DNA of 38,113 nt from Lachnospiraceae bacterium (GTDB taxonomy: Bacteria > Bacillota > Clostridia > Lachnospirales > Lachnospiraceae), in the NCBI GenBank assembly GCA_024682555.1, contig JAIKZD010000016.1:1-38113 (forward strand). Reading direction: 5' to 3'. Numbering within the stretch: the stretch's first letter is position 1; every line of letters begins with the position of its first letter. The notes beneath the pieces are model-generated. The model was given only the letters and a program-made list of their open reading frames with translations. It was not told where the DNA came from and made no database searches. A program made the position numbers and the translations under genes. Of this stretch, positions 31,049 through 38,113 are shown in pieces.

Positions 31049-31890
31049 TGAGCGGCAAGGCTGTGGCCAGAAAGACCATTTATCATGTTCTGGTAATAGT
31101 GTTCGGATTTGTGATGATATATCCGGTGCTGTGGATGATATCGGGTTCTTTTAAGGATAATTCCGAGATCCTGCGCGGAACACTGTCACTTATCCCGAAG
31201 ACCTTTAAAGCGGACAATTACAGTACGGGATGGAAAGGTTTTGCGGGGATCTCATTTGCCAGATTTTTTGTGAATTCCTTCCTGATCACGGGAGTTGCCA
31301 CCTTCGGCACCGTGATAAGCTCTTCACTTGTGGCCTATGCATTTTCAAGGATAAGATTCAAAGGCCGCAAGTTCTGGTTCACCTGTATGTTAGCCACAAT
31401 GATGCTTCCCGGACAGGTGATAATGATCCCTTCGTTCCTCATATGGTATAAAATAGGATTATCAAACAGTTATGTTCCCCTCATTTTCCCGTACTTCTGC
31501 GGTCAGGCATTTTTCATATATCAGATGATGCAGTTTATGAAGGGGATCCCCAGAGAACTTGATGAGGCGGCAAGGATTGACGGGTGCAGCAGATATACGA
31601 TATATACTAATATAATCCTTCCGCTTTTAAAACCGTCAATAGTTACGACCGTTATAATCCAGTTCTACTGGAAGTGGGATGATTACATGGGCCCGCTTTT
31701 GTATCTGAGCAAGCCGGAATCATACACAGTCTCTCTGGCAATAAAGATGTTTGCCGATTCTGCCAGCAAGACTGATTACGGAGCAATGTTTTCAATGTCG
31801 ACCCTTTCGCTTGTTCCGGTATTTCTCATCTTTCTGATATTTAACAGATATCTGGTGGAGGGCATAGGCACCAGCGGTCTCAAAGGATGA
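31048..31890 (+). CDS. Sugar ABC transporter permease (MalG/UgpE-like)
   Basis: The 280-residue protein has six membrane segments. The N-terminus reads HVLVIVFGFVMIYPVLWMI, followed by the MalG-type SFKDNSEI, and the EAA loop is GIPRELDEAARIDGCSRYT. Its start overlaps the stop of the preceding permease as TGATG, and GGAGGTG lies 8-10 bases upstream inside the previous gene. It forms the heterodimeric channel with the MalF-like permease, fed by the upstream solute-binding lipoprotein. The GH43 gene follows 16 bases later. Confidence 0.95.
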   Translation: MSGKAVARKTIYHVLVIVFGFVMIYPVLWMISGSFKDNSEILRGTLSLIPKTFKADNYSTGWKGFAGISFARFFVNSFLITGVATFGTVISSSLVAYAFSRIRFKGRKFWFTCMLATMMLPGQVIMIPSFLIWYKIGLSNSYVPLIFPYFCGQAFFIYQMMQFMKGIPRELDEAARIDGCSRYTIYTNIILPLLKPSIVTTVIIQFYWKWDDYMGPLLYLSKPESYTVSLAIKMFADSASKTDYGAMFSMSTLSLVPVFLIFLIFNRYLVEGIGTSGLKG

Positions 31891-31906
31891 ACGGAGAGTG
31901 ATAATA

Positions 31907-33472
31907 ATGATAAAGAATCCGATAATCAGGGGGTTTTGCCCGGATCCGAGCATCATAAAAGCAAATGGACTTTTCTATATTGCCACGTCCACATTTGAGT
32001 GGTGGCCGGGAGTAAAACTTTTTGAATCCTCGGATCTCAAAAATTTCAGACAGATAGCTTCTCCTCTTAAAAGGCGCAGTCAGCTCGATCTTACCGGCGT
32101 ACCGCCCTCGGCAGGGGTTTGGGCCCCCTGTCTGAGTTATGACGGAAGGCTTTTTTATCTCGTATACACCGATGTTAAAACAAAAAAGGGAAGATATTAT
32201 AATACCAACAATTATGCAGTCTGGACGGATGATATTTACGGCGACTGGTCAGAGCCTGTGTATCTTAACAGCATAGGATTTGATCCGTCGCTTTTCCATG
32301 ATGATGACGGAAAGAAGTATCTCGTCAATATGATAAACGGTTTTAAGGGTATCACGGTACAGGAACTTGACAGCAGAACCCTTAGTCCTGTCGGAGAGAG
32401 AGTCACCGTATATAAGGGCTCGGGGATCGGATGTACGGAAGGCCCTCATATCTATCATATCGGTGACTACTATTATCTTATAGCCGCGGAAGGCGGAACG
32501 GGTTATGATCACTGCGTTACCATGGCAAGAGCGGAATCGGTCTACGGCCCGTATATAACTGCTCGGAATAATCCCCTCTATACCTCGGACAGGAATCAGG
32601 GCCTTCAGAAATGCGGGCATGGGGATATCATTGAGGCGGATAACAAAAGATGGTATCTTTTACATCTGTGCGCAAGACCCGGCCGGGATGGAGGCGGGTG
32701 CCTTTTGGGGCGTGAGACTGCCATACAGGAAATAGAGCTTTCGAAAGAAGGTTTTTTTGAGCCAAAAGGAGGCAGTCCTTACTGCCTTTCGGCCATAGAG
32801 GATGCGGAAGGTCTTCCGGAGTACGAAAAGGGAGATGAGTTAAATGTTTATGACCGGTTTGAAGAGGAGACCATTGATGTAAGATACTCCTCGTTTCGAT
32901 GGGATTACGCAGGCTTTGCCCATATAGATCCCGGCAGAAATGAACTTGTCATAAGGGGTGAGGAATCCCTCAATTCGCTTTTCCATGTTTCGCTCCTTGC
33001 CGTAAGGCAGAAAGAGCATGCATGCAGGACAGAAACAGTGATGCATTTCGAACCTGAGGCCGAAGAGCATTTTGCGGGGCTTGCATATGTGTATGACAAT
33101 CTTAACTGGTATATCTTCGGCAAGACCCTTAATGAGGAAGGAATCCCTGTTCTTGTCATCCAGAAGAGTGACAGGGGAACCATAACGGATCTTACGGCAC
33201 CCGTTGAAGTAAGGCAGAAGGGCGACATAACCCTGAGGATCGAAACCGACGGATATACTATCAGATTTGGCTTTTACACAGATGACCGGTTTGTGGAGAT
33301 CGATGCAGAGGGAACAACCGGAATACTTACTGATGAGTATTGCAGGGGGTTTACAGGGGCACATTTTGGAATGTATGTGCATGATATGCTCAATAAGCGG
33401 ATCACGGCGGGTTTCAAGAGCTTTCGCATGGAATACCCGGAATACGGATCAGATATAAAGACAGGAGACTAA
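31907..33472 (+). CDS. GH43-family beta-xylosidase / arabinofuranosidase-like glycoside hydrolase
   Basis: The enzyme has an N-terminal five-bladed beta-propeller (about residues 1-290) with GH43 landmarks. Catalytic-base Asp is in RGFCPDPSII, the Asp of GFDPSLFHDDDGKKYLV raises the pKa, and the acid Glu is in CTEGPHIYHIGDYYYLIAAEGG. A C-terminal beta-sandwich (about 320-515), usual for beta-xylosidases of the family, follows. It probably cleaves terminal xylose or arabinose from imported oligosaccharides. No signal peptide is present, so it is intracellular. A GTG at 31898 overlaps the ribosome binding site, while the ATG at 31907 has GGAG 10 bases upstream and gives 521 residues. It is co-transcribed with the importer and the downstream glycosidase-like gene. 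Confidence 0.93.
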   Translation: MIKNPIIRGFCPDPSIIKANGLFYIATSTFEWWPGVKLFESSDLKNFRQIASPLKRRSQLDLTGVPPSAGVWAPCLSYDGRLFYLVYTDVKTKKGRYYNTNNYAVWTDDIYGDWSEPVYLNSIGFDPSLFHDDDGKKYLVNMINGFKGITVQELDSRTLSPVGERVTVYKGSGIGCTEGPHIYHIGDYYYLIAAEGGTGYDHCVTMARAESVYGPYITARNNPLYTSDRNQGLQKCGHGDIIEADNKRWYLLHLCARPGRDGGGCLLGRETAIQEIELSKEGFFEPKGGSPYCLSAIEDAEGLPEYEKGDELNVYDRFEEETIDVRYSSFRWDYAGFAHIDPGRNELVIRGEESLNSLFHVSLLAVRQKEHACRTETVMHFEPEAEEHFAGLAYVYDNLNWYIFGKTLNEEGIPVLVIQKSDRGTITDLTAPVEVRQKGDITLRIETDGYTIRFGFYTDDRFVEIDAEGTTGILTDEYCRGFTGAHFGMYVHDMLNKRITAGFKSFRMEYPEYGSDIKTGD

Positions 33473-33473
33473 G

Positions 33474-34880
33474 GTGGAATATTACTCGAAGGTTATATTT
33501 GAGACATCGGACGCCGGCCTTAAAAGACTGTATGATGAAGCCGAAAGGAAATGTCTTTTAAACATACGTGATTTTGCGGGAACCCCGGTGCTTGTGGAGG
33601 GCGGAGGCTATGATAAGATATGGCTGGAAACCCAGCCCATGGGCGGCGAAATGTACGCAAAAAGAAACATAGGCATCGGGCTCAATAACCAGCTTATGTT
33701 CATGGAGCATGCAAGAGAAGACGGAAGGATCCCGGGATCCATTGCCCTGATAGACGGCAAGGTGATTCCGCAGTTCAATAAATTTCAGGGCTTCTGTTTT
33801 CCGGCTCCTGCACTTAACATGTATTATCTTGCCGATGCAGGAAAGGATTATCTTGAACTTCTGTATACGACGCTTGAGAGATTTGATTCATATCTCTGGA
33901 AGGTTCGTGATTCCGATAATGACGGCTGTCTTGAGAGCTGGTGCAAATATGATACGGGGGAGGACAATGCTCTCAGATATCAGGATGCACCCGATGCCTG
34001 GGAGAATGAATATCCTCCCGGAGGCTTCAGCGTGGTTCCCATGGCTTCCGTTGATGTTATGAGCTATTCTTATACCGCAAGAGACACACTGAACAGGACA
34101 GCAATCCTTTTGGGGAAGGAAGATATGGCAGCCGGATGGAAAAAGAAGGCTGACGTTGTGAAGAAAAAGATAAGGGAGTACCTTTGGAGCGAGAAGAGGG
34201 GAACCTGCTTTGACAGGGATAAGGATCACCGTGAGATGCCGGTCCTATACCATAACACATTAAGGGCAATGTACTGGGGAAGCATAGACAGGGATATGGC
34301 AGACAGGTTTGTAAGCCTGCATCTGCTCAATCCGGCGGAATTCTATACGAAGATGCCCCTGCCCTCGGTTGCCGTAAATGATCCCCTGTTCAGAAATATT
34401 CCGGAGAATAACTGGAGCGGTCAGTGTGAAGCTCTTACCTATCAAAGAGCAATAAGGGCACTTGAAAACTATGGCTATGATGCGATCATTCCGGCTCTTG
34501 GCCGGTGCCTGTTTGATGCCTTAAAGGATGAGTGCAGGTTTGTCCAGCAGTTTGATCCCTTTACGGGCAAACCGTCAGGAGCAGGCCCCGACGAAGGGAT
34601 GGATGCCTACGGACCTGCCATGCTTGCAGTTCTTGAGTACATATCAAGGATCTGCGGGGTACACAGAGAGGGTGAGGAGCTGTATTGGGGCTGTATGGCA
34701 GGAAGCGAGAGCGTTTACGAACAGCATCTCATGGGAGAGGTGTACCGGATAGAGAATACTACTTCAGGGGCAAGAGGGCTCATAGGCTCGAGAGAGATCT
34801 TTACCACCAAAGCAAATGTCAAACTTGTTACTGATCTTTCCGGAACGGTTAAAAGAGTCATAGAGAGATCACTTTTTTGA
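33474..34880 (+). CDS. (Alpha/alpha)6-barrel glycosidase-like protein
   Basis: The 468-residue protein is helical and aromatic-rich, in the manner of six-hairpin glycosidases (MGH-like or GH63/trehalase-type folds). Typical segments are MGGEMYAKRNIGIGLNNQLM near the N-terminus, VRDSDNDGCLESWCKYDTGE, and NNWSGQCEALTYQRAIRALE toward the end; Glu and Asp in the latter two are candidates for catalysis. I cannot assign a GH family. It has no signal peptide and lies 1 base after the GH43 stop. GTG 33474 follows AGGAG with 6-base spacing. It is the last gene of the importer operon and likely trims the same oligosaccharide. Its 3' end overlaps the convergent surface-protein gene by 12 bases, with no terminator between them. 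Confidence 0.8.
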   Translation: MEYYSKVIFETSDAGLKRLYDEAERKCLLNIRDFAGTPVLVEGGGYDKIWLETQPMGGEMYAKRNIGIGLNNQLMFMEHAREDGRIPGSIALIDGKVIPQFNKFQGFCFPAPALNMYYLADAGKDYLELLYTTLERFDSYLWKVRDSDNDGCLESWCKYDTGEDNALRYQDAPDAWENEYPPGGFSVVPMASVDVMSYSYTARDTLNRTAILLGKEDMAAGWKKKADVVKKKIREYLWSEKRGTCFDRDKDHREMPVLYHNTLRAMYWGSIDRDMADRFVSLHLLNPAEFYTKMPLPSVAVNDPLFRNIPENNWSGQCEALTYQRAIRALENYGYDAIIPALGRCLFDALKDECRFVQQFDPFTGKPSGAGPDEGMDAYGPAMLAVLEYISRICGVHREGEELYWGCMAGSESVYEQHLMGEVYRIENTTSGARGLIGSREIFTTKANVKLVTDLSGTVKRVIERSLF

Positions 34881-37800
34881 ATTCTTTTTTCTCTTTTTGT
34901 TAAGTACGATGAGATACAGGATGACCGCTGTTATAAAGGCAGCAGCCGATCCTGCGATTATATATCCGCGGATATCCTTCTTAACTGCGACGGCACAGAA
35001 TTCCACACTGTCACCGCTGTAATTGAACAGTATATACCTTCCGAAAGTTTCACAGCCGGTCTTCTGCCAACGGCCGTTATTATTCACATATATCTCCGTA
35101 TCGGAGTTTTCCGTGAGAGGATGATATCTCAGTGTGTGGACACTGCTTCCGTCGGAGGGATTGGTGACCGAATATGCTTCTTTTACGCTGCTTAAGGGTA
35201 TTGTCAGCGGAGCCAGCATCTTTACCTCTAACTTATCGCCCTCAAGAAACCTTCCGTCAGCAAGGATCACGGATTGTCCGTCATCTCTCAGCCTTTCGTC
35301 CGCAAGGGTCGTAAGGTATCTGCATTTTACGGCAGCAATCTCCATATCGGACAGGACTCTTACATCATCCGGTATGTCCCATTTGACATAGGAATCCTCC
35401 TCTGTGTCAACATCGGGCAGAAGATCCTCAGTTATGGTCCCGCCATACTGCACGGAGGCGCTTCCCACCGGGTCACCCTCCGATGTGAAGGTTATGTTCA
35501 TTTTTCCAAAATCATCAGGGATCCCGGGAAGACCGGTAAGCTCACTGTAGGAAAGAGGTTCGGCCTTTCCACTGTAACTGATCCTGTCGATCCCGCTAAG
35601 ATCTGCACTTACAAAATAATTGCCCTTTATTATTGCATTATCCTCCGAAGCTCCCGCTATAGCCCCGTAATAGCTGCCTGCTTTCCTGATATCAGGCATT
35701 GCACAGGAATCGTAAATACCTGCGGATTTACCTGCTATACCGCCGACATATCTGGTACCTTCATATACTCCCTTGGAATAACAGTTTCTTATGGTTGACA
35801 GTGACCTTCCCGCTATACCGCCTACATACTCGCCCGAATCAGAGAAAACATTGCCGAAGCATTGGCACCTCAATATGGTACCCATTTCCTGAAGACCTGT
35901 TACTCCGCCGCAATAGCTCTTTAAGGAATGGACCCTTCCCCGGTTTTCATTATCCCTTGCCACACATTTGGTGATATAGCTTGCGTTTGCCCTGCTGTCC
36001 TTAACACCCGTGGCATCGCTCTCGGAATCAAAATCATAATCTATTGCCATGGTGCCTATGATACCTGCCGTATCGATATCACCCTCTATCAGCCCGTAAT
36101 TTATGTTTTTATCCACAGTTCCGTCCACGCAGGTCTCTGCAACATCCTCGGAATTGTCCTCATATATCGTGGAATAATCCATCTCAAGCGCACCGTCCAT
36201 GGCATCCGTAAACAACAGCATAAGGGTATTAAACTGGTCATTTACACCTGCAAGATCATTTATCATGACATCGGTGGCACTGCTCATCTCGGCATTCAGA
36301 TGTCCCAGATTATCGGATATTCCCTGCATGTTGGCATTTAAGGAATTGGCTCTTGCCTGATACTCGCTGCCCAGCATATTAAATCTGATATCACCCATTG
36401 AATTCAGATCATTGGCGATACCTTTGATCCCGTTTCCCGCATTTTCAAGCTCCGATACACCGTTTGATGCCTGTTTTACCGCATCCGTAAGATCCTTTTC
36501 CTCTGCCTCCCGTAACTCCGACTCATGCAGTGTTAACAGGGAAGTCATCTGCGTCATATATGTGGTCATATCGGTCCTGTAATTCTGTCCGGGGTGGTTG
36601 GCTTCATATGACTGATCGGCATACTGTTCCGCATCCCGTGCAACATCTGCCGATGCATCGATGTCAAGCGAGCGGTCGTATTCGGACATTCCCTCTTCGG
36701 AGGAAGGAAAGTCCGTTTTGTTCCCGGCATCATCAAAGTGTGCCGCACCGTCGATAGAGTAGGGCACTCCGTCTATCGTTACGGTATTATAATTCTCCAC
36801 ATCCGAAGGATCGATCGATCCGACAGCGGCAAGCTGTATATAAGTGCCGTCATTGTTATCATGGTAAAAATACAGATCGTCCTCGGCTCCGTAGTAGCTC
36901 TTTGTGCTGTCATTTACGTTTTTGGACAGATTTCTGTAATAATATGCCCTGTTTCCGGTCACGGAATCCATGTATCCCTCATATTCAGCCGTAGCATTTT
37001 CCGCATTCTGTTTTGCGGCATCATATTCCGCCTTTTCGGAATCCGAAAGATATGAATAGGCATCTGCGTCATCAACAGCCTGTTTAAGTGAATTAAAGGC
37101 ATTCTTAAAATCCGATATCGAGGATCTGGTGCTGTCTATAACTCCGCCTCTTTTACTGCTCTCGCTTATAACATATTCGATCCTGTTTAAGGCATCATTT
37201 GCCGCAGATACAGTACCGTCCACAAAGCCGATGGTGGAATCGGCGAGGTAGTTTGTATCGCTTAAGGCTCTGTCCGCAAAGCTCTTTACAACGTTCAACC
37301 TCATTGAGATCGTATCCGTGCATGCTCCCGCATCATTTAGGGTAGTGTCGATCAGATCGTGCAGCTTGTTGACGTTATCGGTTATCTGAGCGATGATATC
37401 TTCCGTAAGATCTAACTGCACGTAGGGCTCTGCCTGTCCTGCAATGCCGCCTATATCCTTTCTGCCCTTAACATTTCCGTTGTTGATATTTTCAAACAGA
37501 TATCCGGAAGATCTGCCCGCAATACCGCCGGTATTATAGCCGACGTGATCATATCCGATATCCCCGTTATTTGTGCAGTATCCTATGGCGCCTATGGACA
37601 GACCCGCGATACCGCCTGTATCCGTGGGATTTGAATGCCTGTCCGTCTCCGATTTTGATGTTGTATCATCTTCCTTGAACAGAGCCATCAGCTTTTCCTT
37701 ATAGAGATCCAGATCTATATCGGACAGAGACTGAACGGTATCGTCATTTACTGTATTAACGGAGGATCCGTTAACGCACCCCGATATACCGCCGGCGTTT

Positions 37801-38113
37801 TCGCCGCAGATACCGCCCGTGTAGTATTTGCCCGAGATATTGCCTGTGCTGATGCAGTCGATTATTAAGGCCCCGGTTTCATTAAAGCCTGCAATGCCTC
37901 CGACATAATTGTTGCCGCGTACTGTACCTTTAAATGTACACTTATTTATAATGCCGTAGTTGTCGCCCACAATTCCGCCTACCGCAATGGCTTTGCTTGA
38001 GGGCTCTATCATTGCCTCAACATTAAGATCCGTGATCATGGCTGTCTTCTGCGTATATGAGAACAGACCGACATAGCTGACATCCCCGGTTATGATATAC
38101 GCAGACGACACCC
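34869..38113 (-). CDS. GLUG-repeat membrane-anchored surface protein (N-terminus beyond the window)
   Basis: The visible 1080 residues end in a C-terminal membrane helix (YIIAGSAAAFITAVILYLIVL) and a basic tail (NKKRKKNSKK), so the protein faces outward. Two blocks of GLUG-type beta-solenoid repeats, recognised by recurring GGIAG, NCY and GG(I/V)(A/C)G turns, lie at residues 40-230 and about 715-870. Between them, residues ~230-700 are mostly helical and coiled-coil-like, with many Asp, Asn, Ser and Ala residues. A domain of about 180 residues follows the second block before the membrane helix. The frame is still open at the window end, so the true start lies outside. The function is unknown; adhesion or cell-surface assembly is possible. 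It overlaps the convergent glycosidase-like gene by 12 bases. Confidence 0.85.
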   Translation of the reverse strand, partial: VSSAYIITGDVSYVGLFSYTQKTAMITDLNVEAMIEPSSKAIAVGGIVGDNYGIINKCTFKGTVRGNNYVGGIAGFNETGALIIDCISTGNISGKYYTGGICGENAGGISGCVNGSSVNTVNDDTVQSLSDIDLDLYKEKLMALFKEDDTTSKSETDRHSNPTDTGGIAGLSIGAIGYCTNNGDIGYDHVGYNTGGIAGRSSGYLFENINNGNVKGRKDIGGIAGQAEPYVQLDLTEDIIAQITDNVNKLHDLIDTTLNDAGACTDTISMRLNVVKSFADRALSDTNYLADSTIGFVDGTVSAANDALNRIEYVISESSKRGGVIDSTRSSISDFKNAFNSLKQAVDDADAYSYLSDSEKAEYDAAKQNAENATAEYEGYMDSVTGNRAYYYRNLSKNVNDSTKSYYGAEDDLYFYHDNNDGTYIQLAAVGSIDPSDVENYNTVTIDGVPYSIDGAAHFDDAGNKTDFPSSEEGMSEYDRSLDIDASADVARDAEQYADQSYEANHPGQNYRTDMTTYMTQMTSLLTLHESELREAEEKDLTDAVKQASNGVSELENAGNGIKGIANDLNSMGDIRFNMLGSEYQARANSLNANMQGISDNLGHLNAEMSSATDVMINDLAGVNDQFNTLMLLFTDAMDGALEMDYSTIYEDNSEDVAETCVDGTVDKNINYGLIEGDIDTAGIIGTMAIDYDFDSESDATGVKDSRANASYITKCVARDNENRGRVHSLKSYCGGVTGLQEMGTILRCQCFGNVFSDSGEYVGGIAGRSLSTIRNCYSKGVYEGTRYVGGIAGKSAGIYDSCAMPDIRKAGSYYGAIAGASEDNAIIKGNYFVSADLSGIDRISYSGKAEPLSYSELTGLPGIPDDFGKMNITFTSEGDPVGSASVQYGGTITEDLLPDVDTEEDSYVKWDIPDDVRVLSDMEIAAVKCRYLTTLADERLRDDGQSVILADGRFLEGDKLEVKMLAPLTIPLSSVKEAYSVTNPSDGSSVHTLRYHPLTENSDTEIYVNNNGRWQKTGCETFGRYILFNYSGDSVEFCAVAVKKDIRGYIIAGSAAAFITAVILYLIVLNKKRKKNSKK

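Overview
The window looks like a chromosomal segment of a Gram-positive, plant-polysaccharide-degrading anaerobe of the Clostridia, most likely Lachnospiraceae (Butyrivibrio-like). The reasons are the many lipoproteins with a lipobox, strong AGGAGG-type ribosome binding sites, a YtrA-type GntR/ABC operon, a BspA-type leucine-rich-repeat surface protein with bacterial Ig-like modules, and a carbohydrate-utilisation locus with an ABC importer that lacks its own ATPase. The genus is inference; the window has no rRNA or tRNA to anchor it.

Layout. Bases 1-1800 are visibly A+T-rich and carry a lipoprotein and an unrecognised membrane protein. Bases 1895-2355 hold the 3' remnant of a PIN-domain toxin followed by its intact small partner gene. 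About 630 bases of gene-free, remnant-like sequence follow. Bases 2989-4998 encode a small membrane protein, an acidic-linker lipoprotein and a flavin reductase-like protein, ending in a clear terminator. Bases 5083-6956 (minus strand) are a GntR(YtrA)-ATPase-permease operon with a visible promoter and a palindromic operator. Bases 7266-16094 are a run of plus-strand housekeeping and accessory genes: a large lipoprotein with a DUF3298-like part, two GNAT acetyltransferases, a 7-TM GGDEF protein, a zinc-ribbon protein, an epimerase/flavodoxin/zinc-dehydrogenase group, another lipoprotein and small ORFs.

Bases 16222-26000 contain a 2361-residue surface protein whose stop overlaps the start of a 900-residue protein. 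The second protein joins a Tet(M)/EF-G-like translational GTPase to a C-terminal NYN nuclease domain of the Rae1/YacP type. Rae1 cuts mRNA in the ribosomal A site and Tet(M)-like GTPases act at the A site, so the fusion suggests a single-polypeptide ribosome-targeted mRNA-cleavage factor. This is the most interesting system in the window.

Bases 26032-34880 are a pectin/xylan-type utilisation locus. A GH28-like beta-helix hydrolase and an AraC regulator lie on the minus strand, divergent from a sugar-binding lipoprotein, two permeases, a GH43 beta-xylosidase-like enzyme and an (alpha/alpha)6-barrel glycosidase-like protein. Galacturonan-type and xylose-type activities together suggest xylogalacturonan or mixed pectin/xylan oligosaccharides as the substrate. 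The window ends inside a minus-strand GLUG-repeat membrane-anchored surface protein.

A family of short palindromic repeats with a GGGGACGG-type core occurs at about 11.76, 14.16, 16.09-16.17 and 25.98-26.08 kb. In the last copy the repeat itself encodes the C-termini of two convergent genes.
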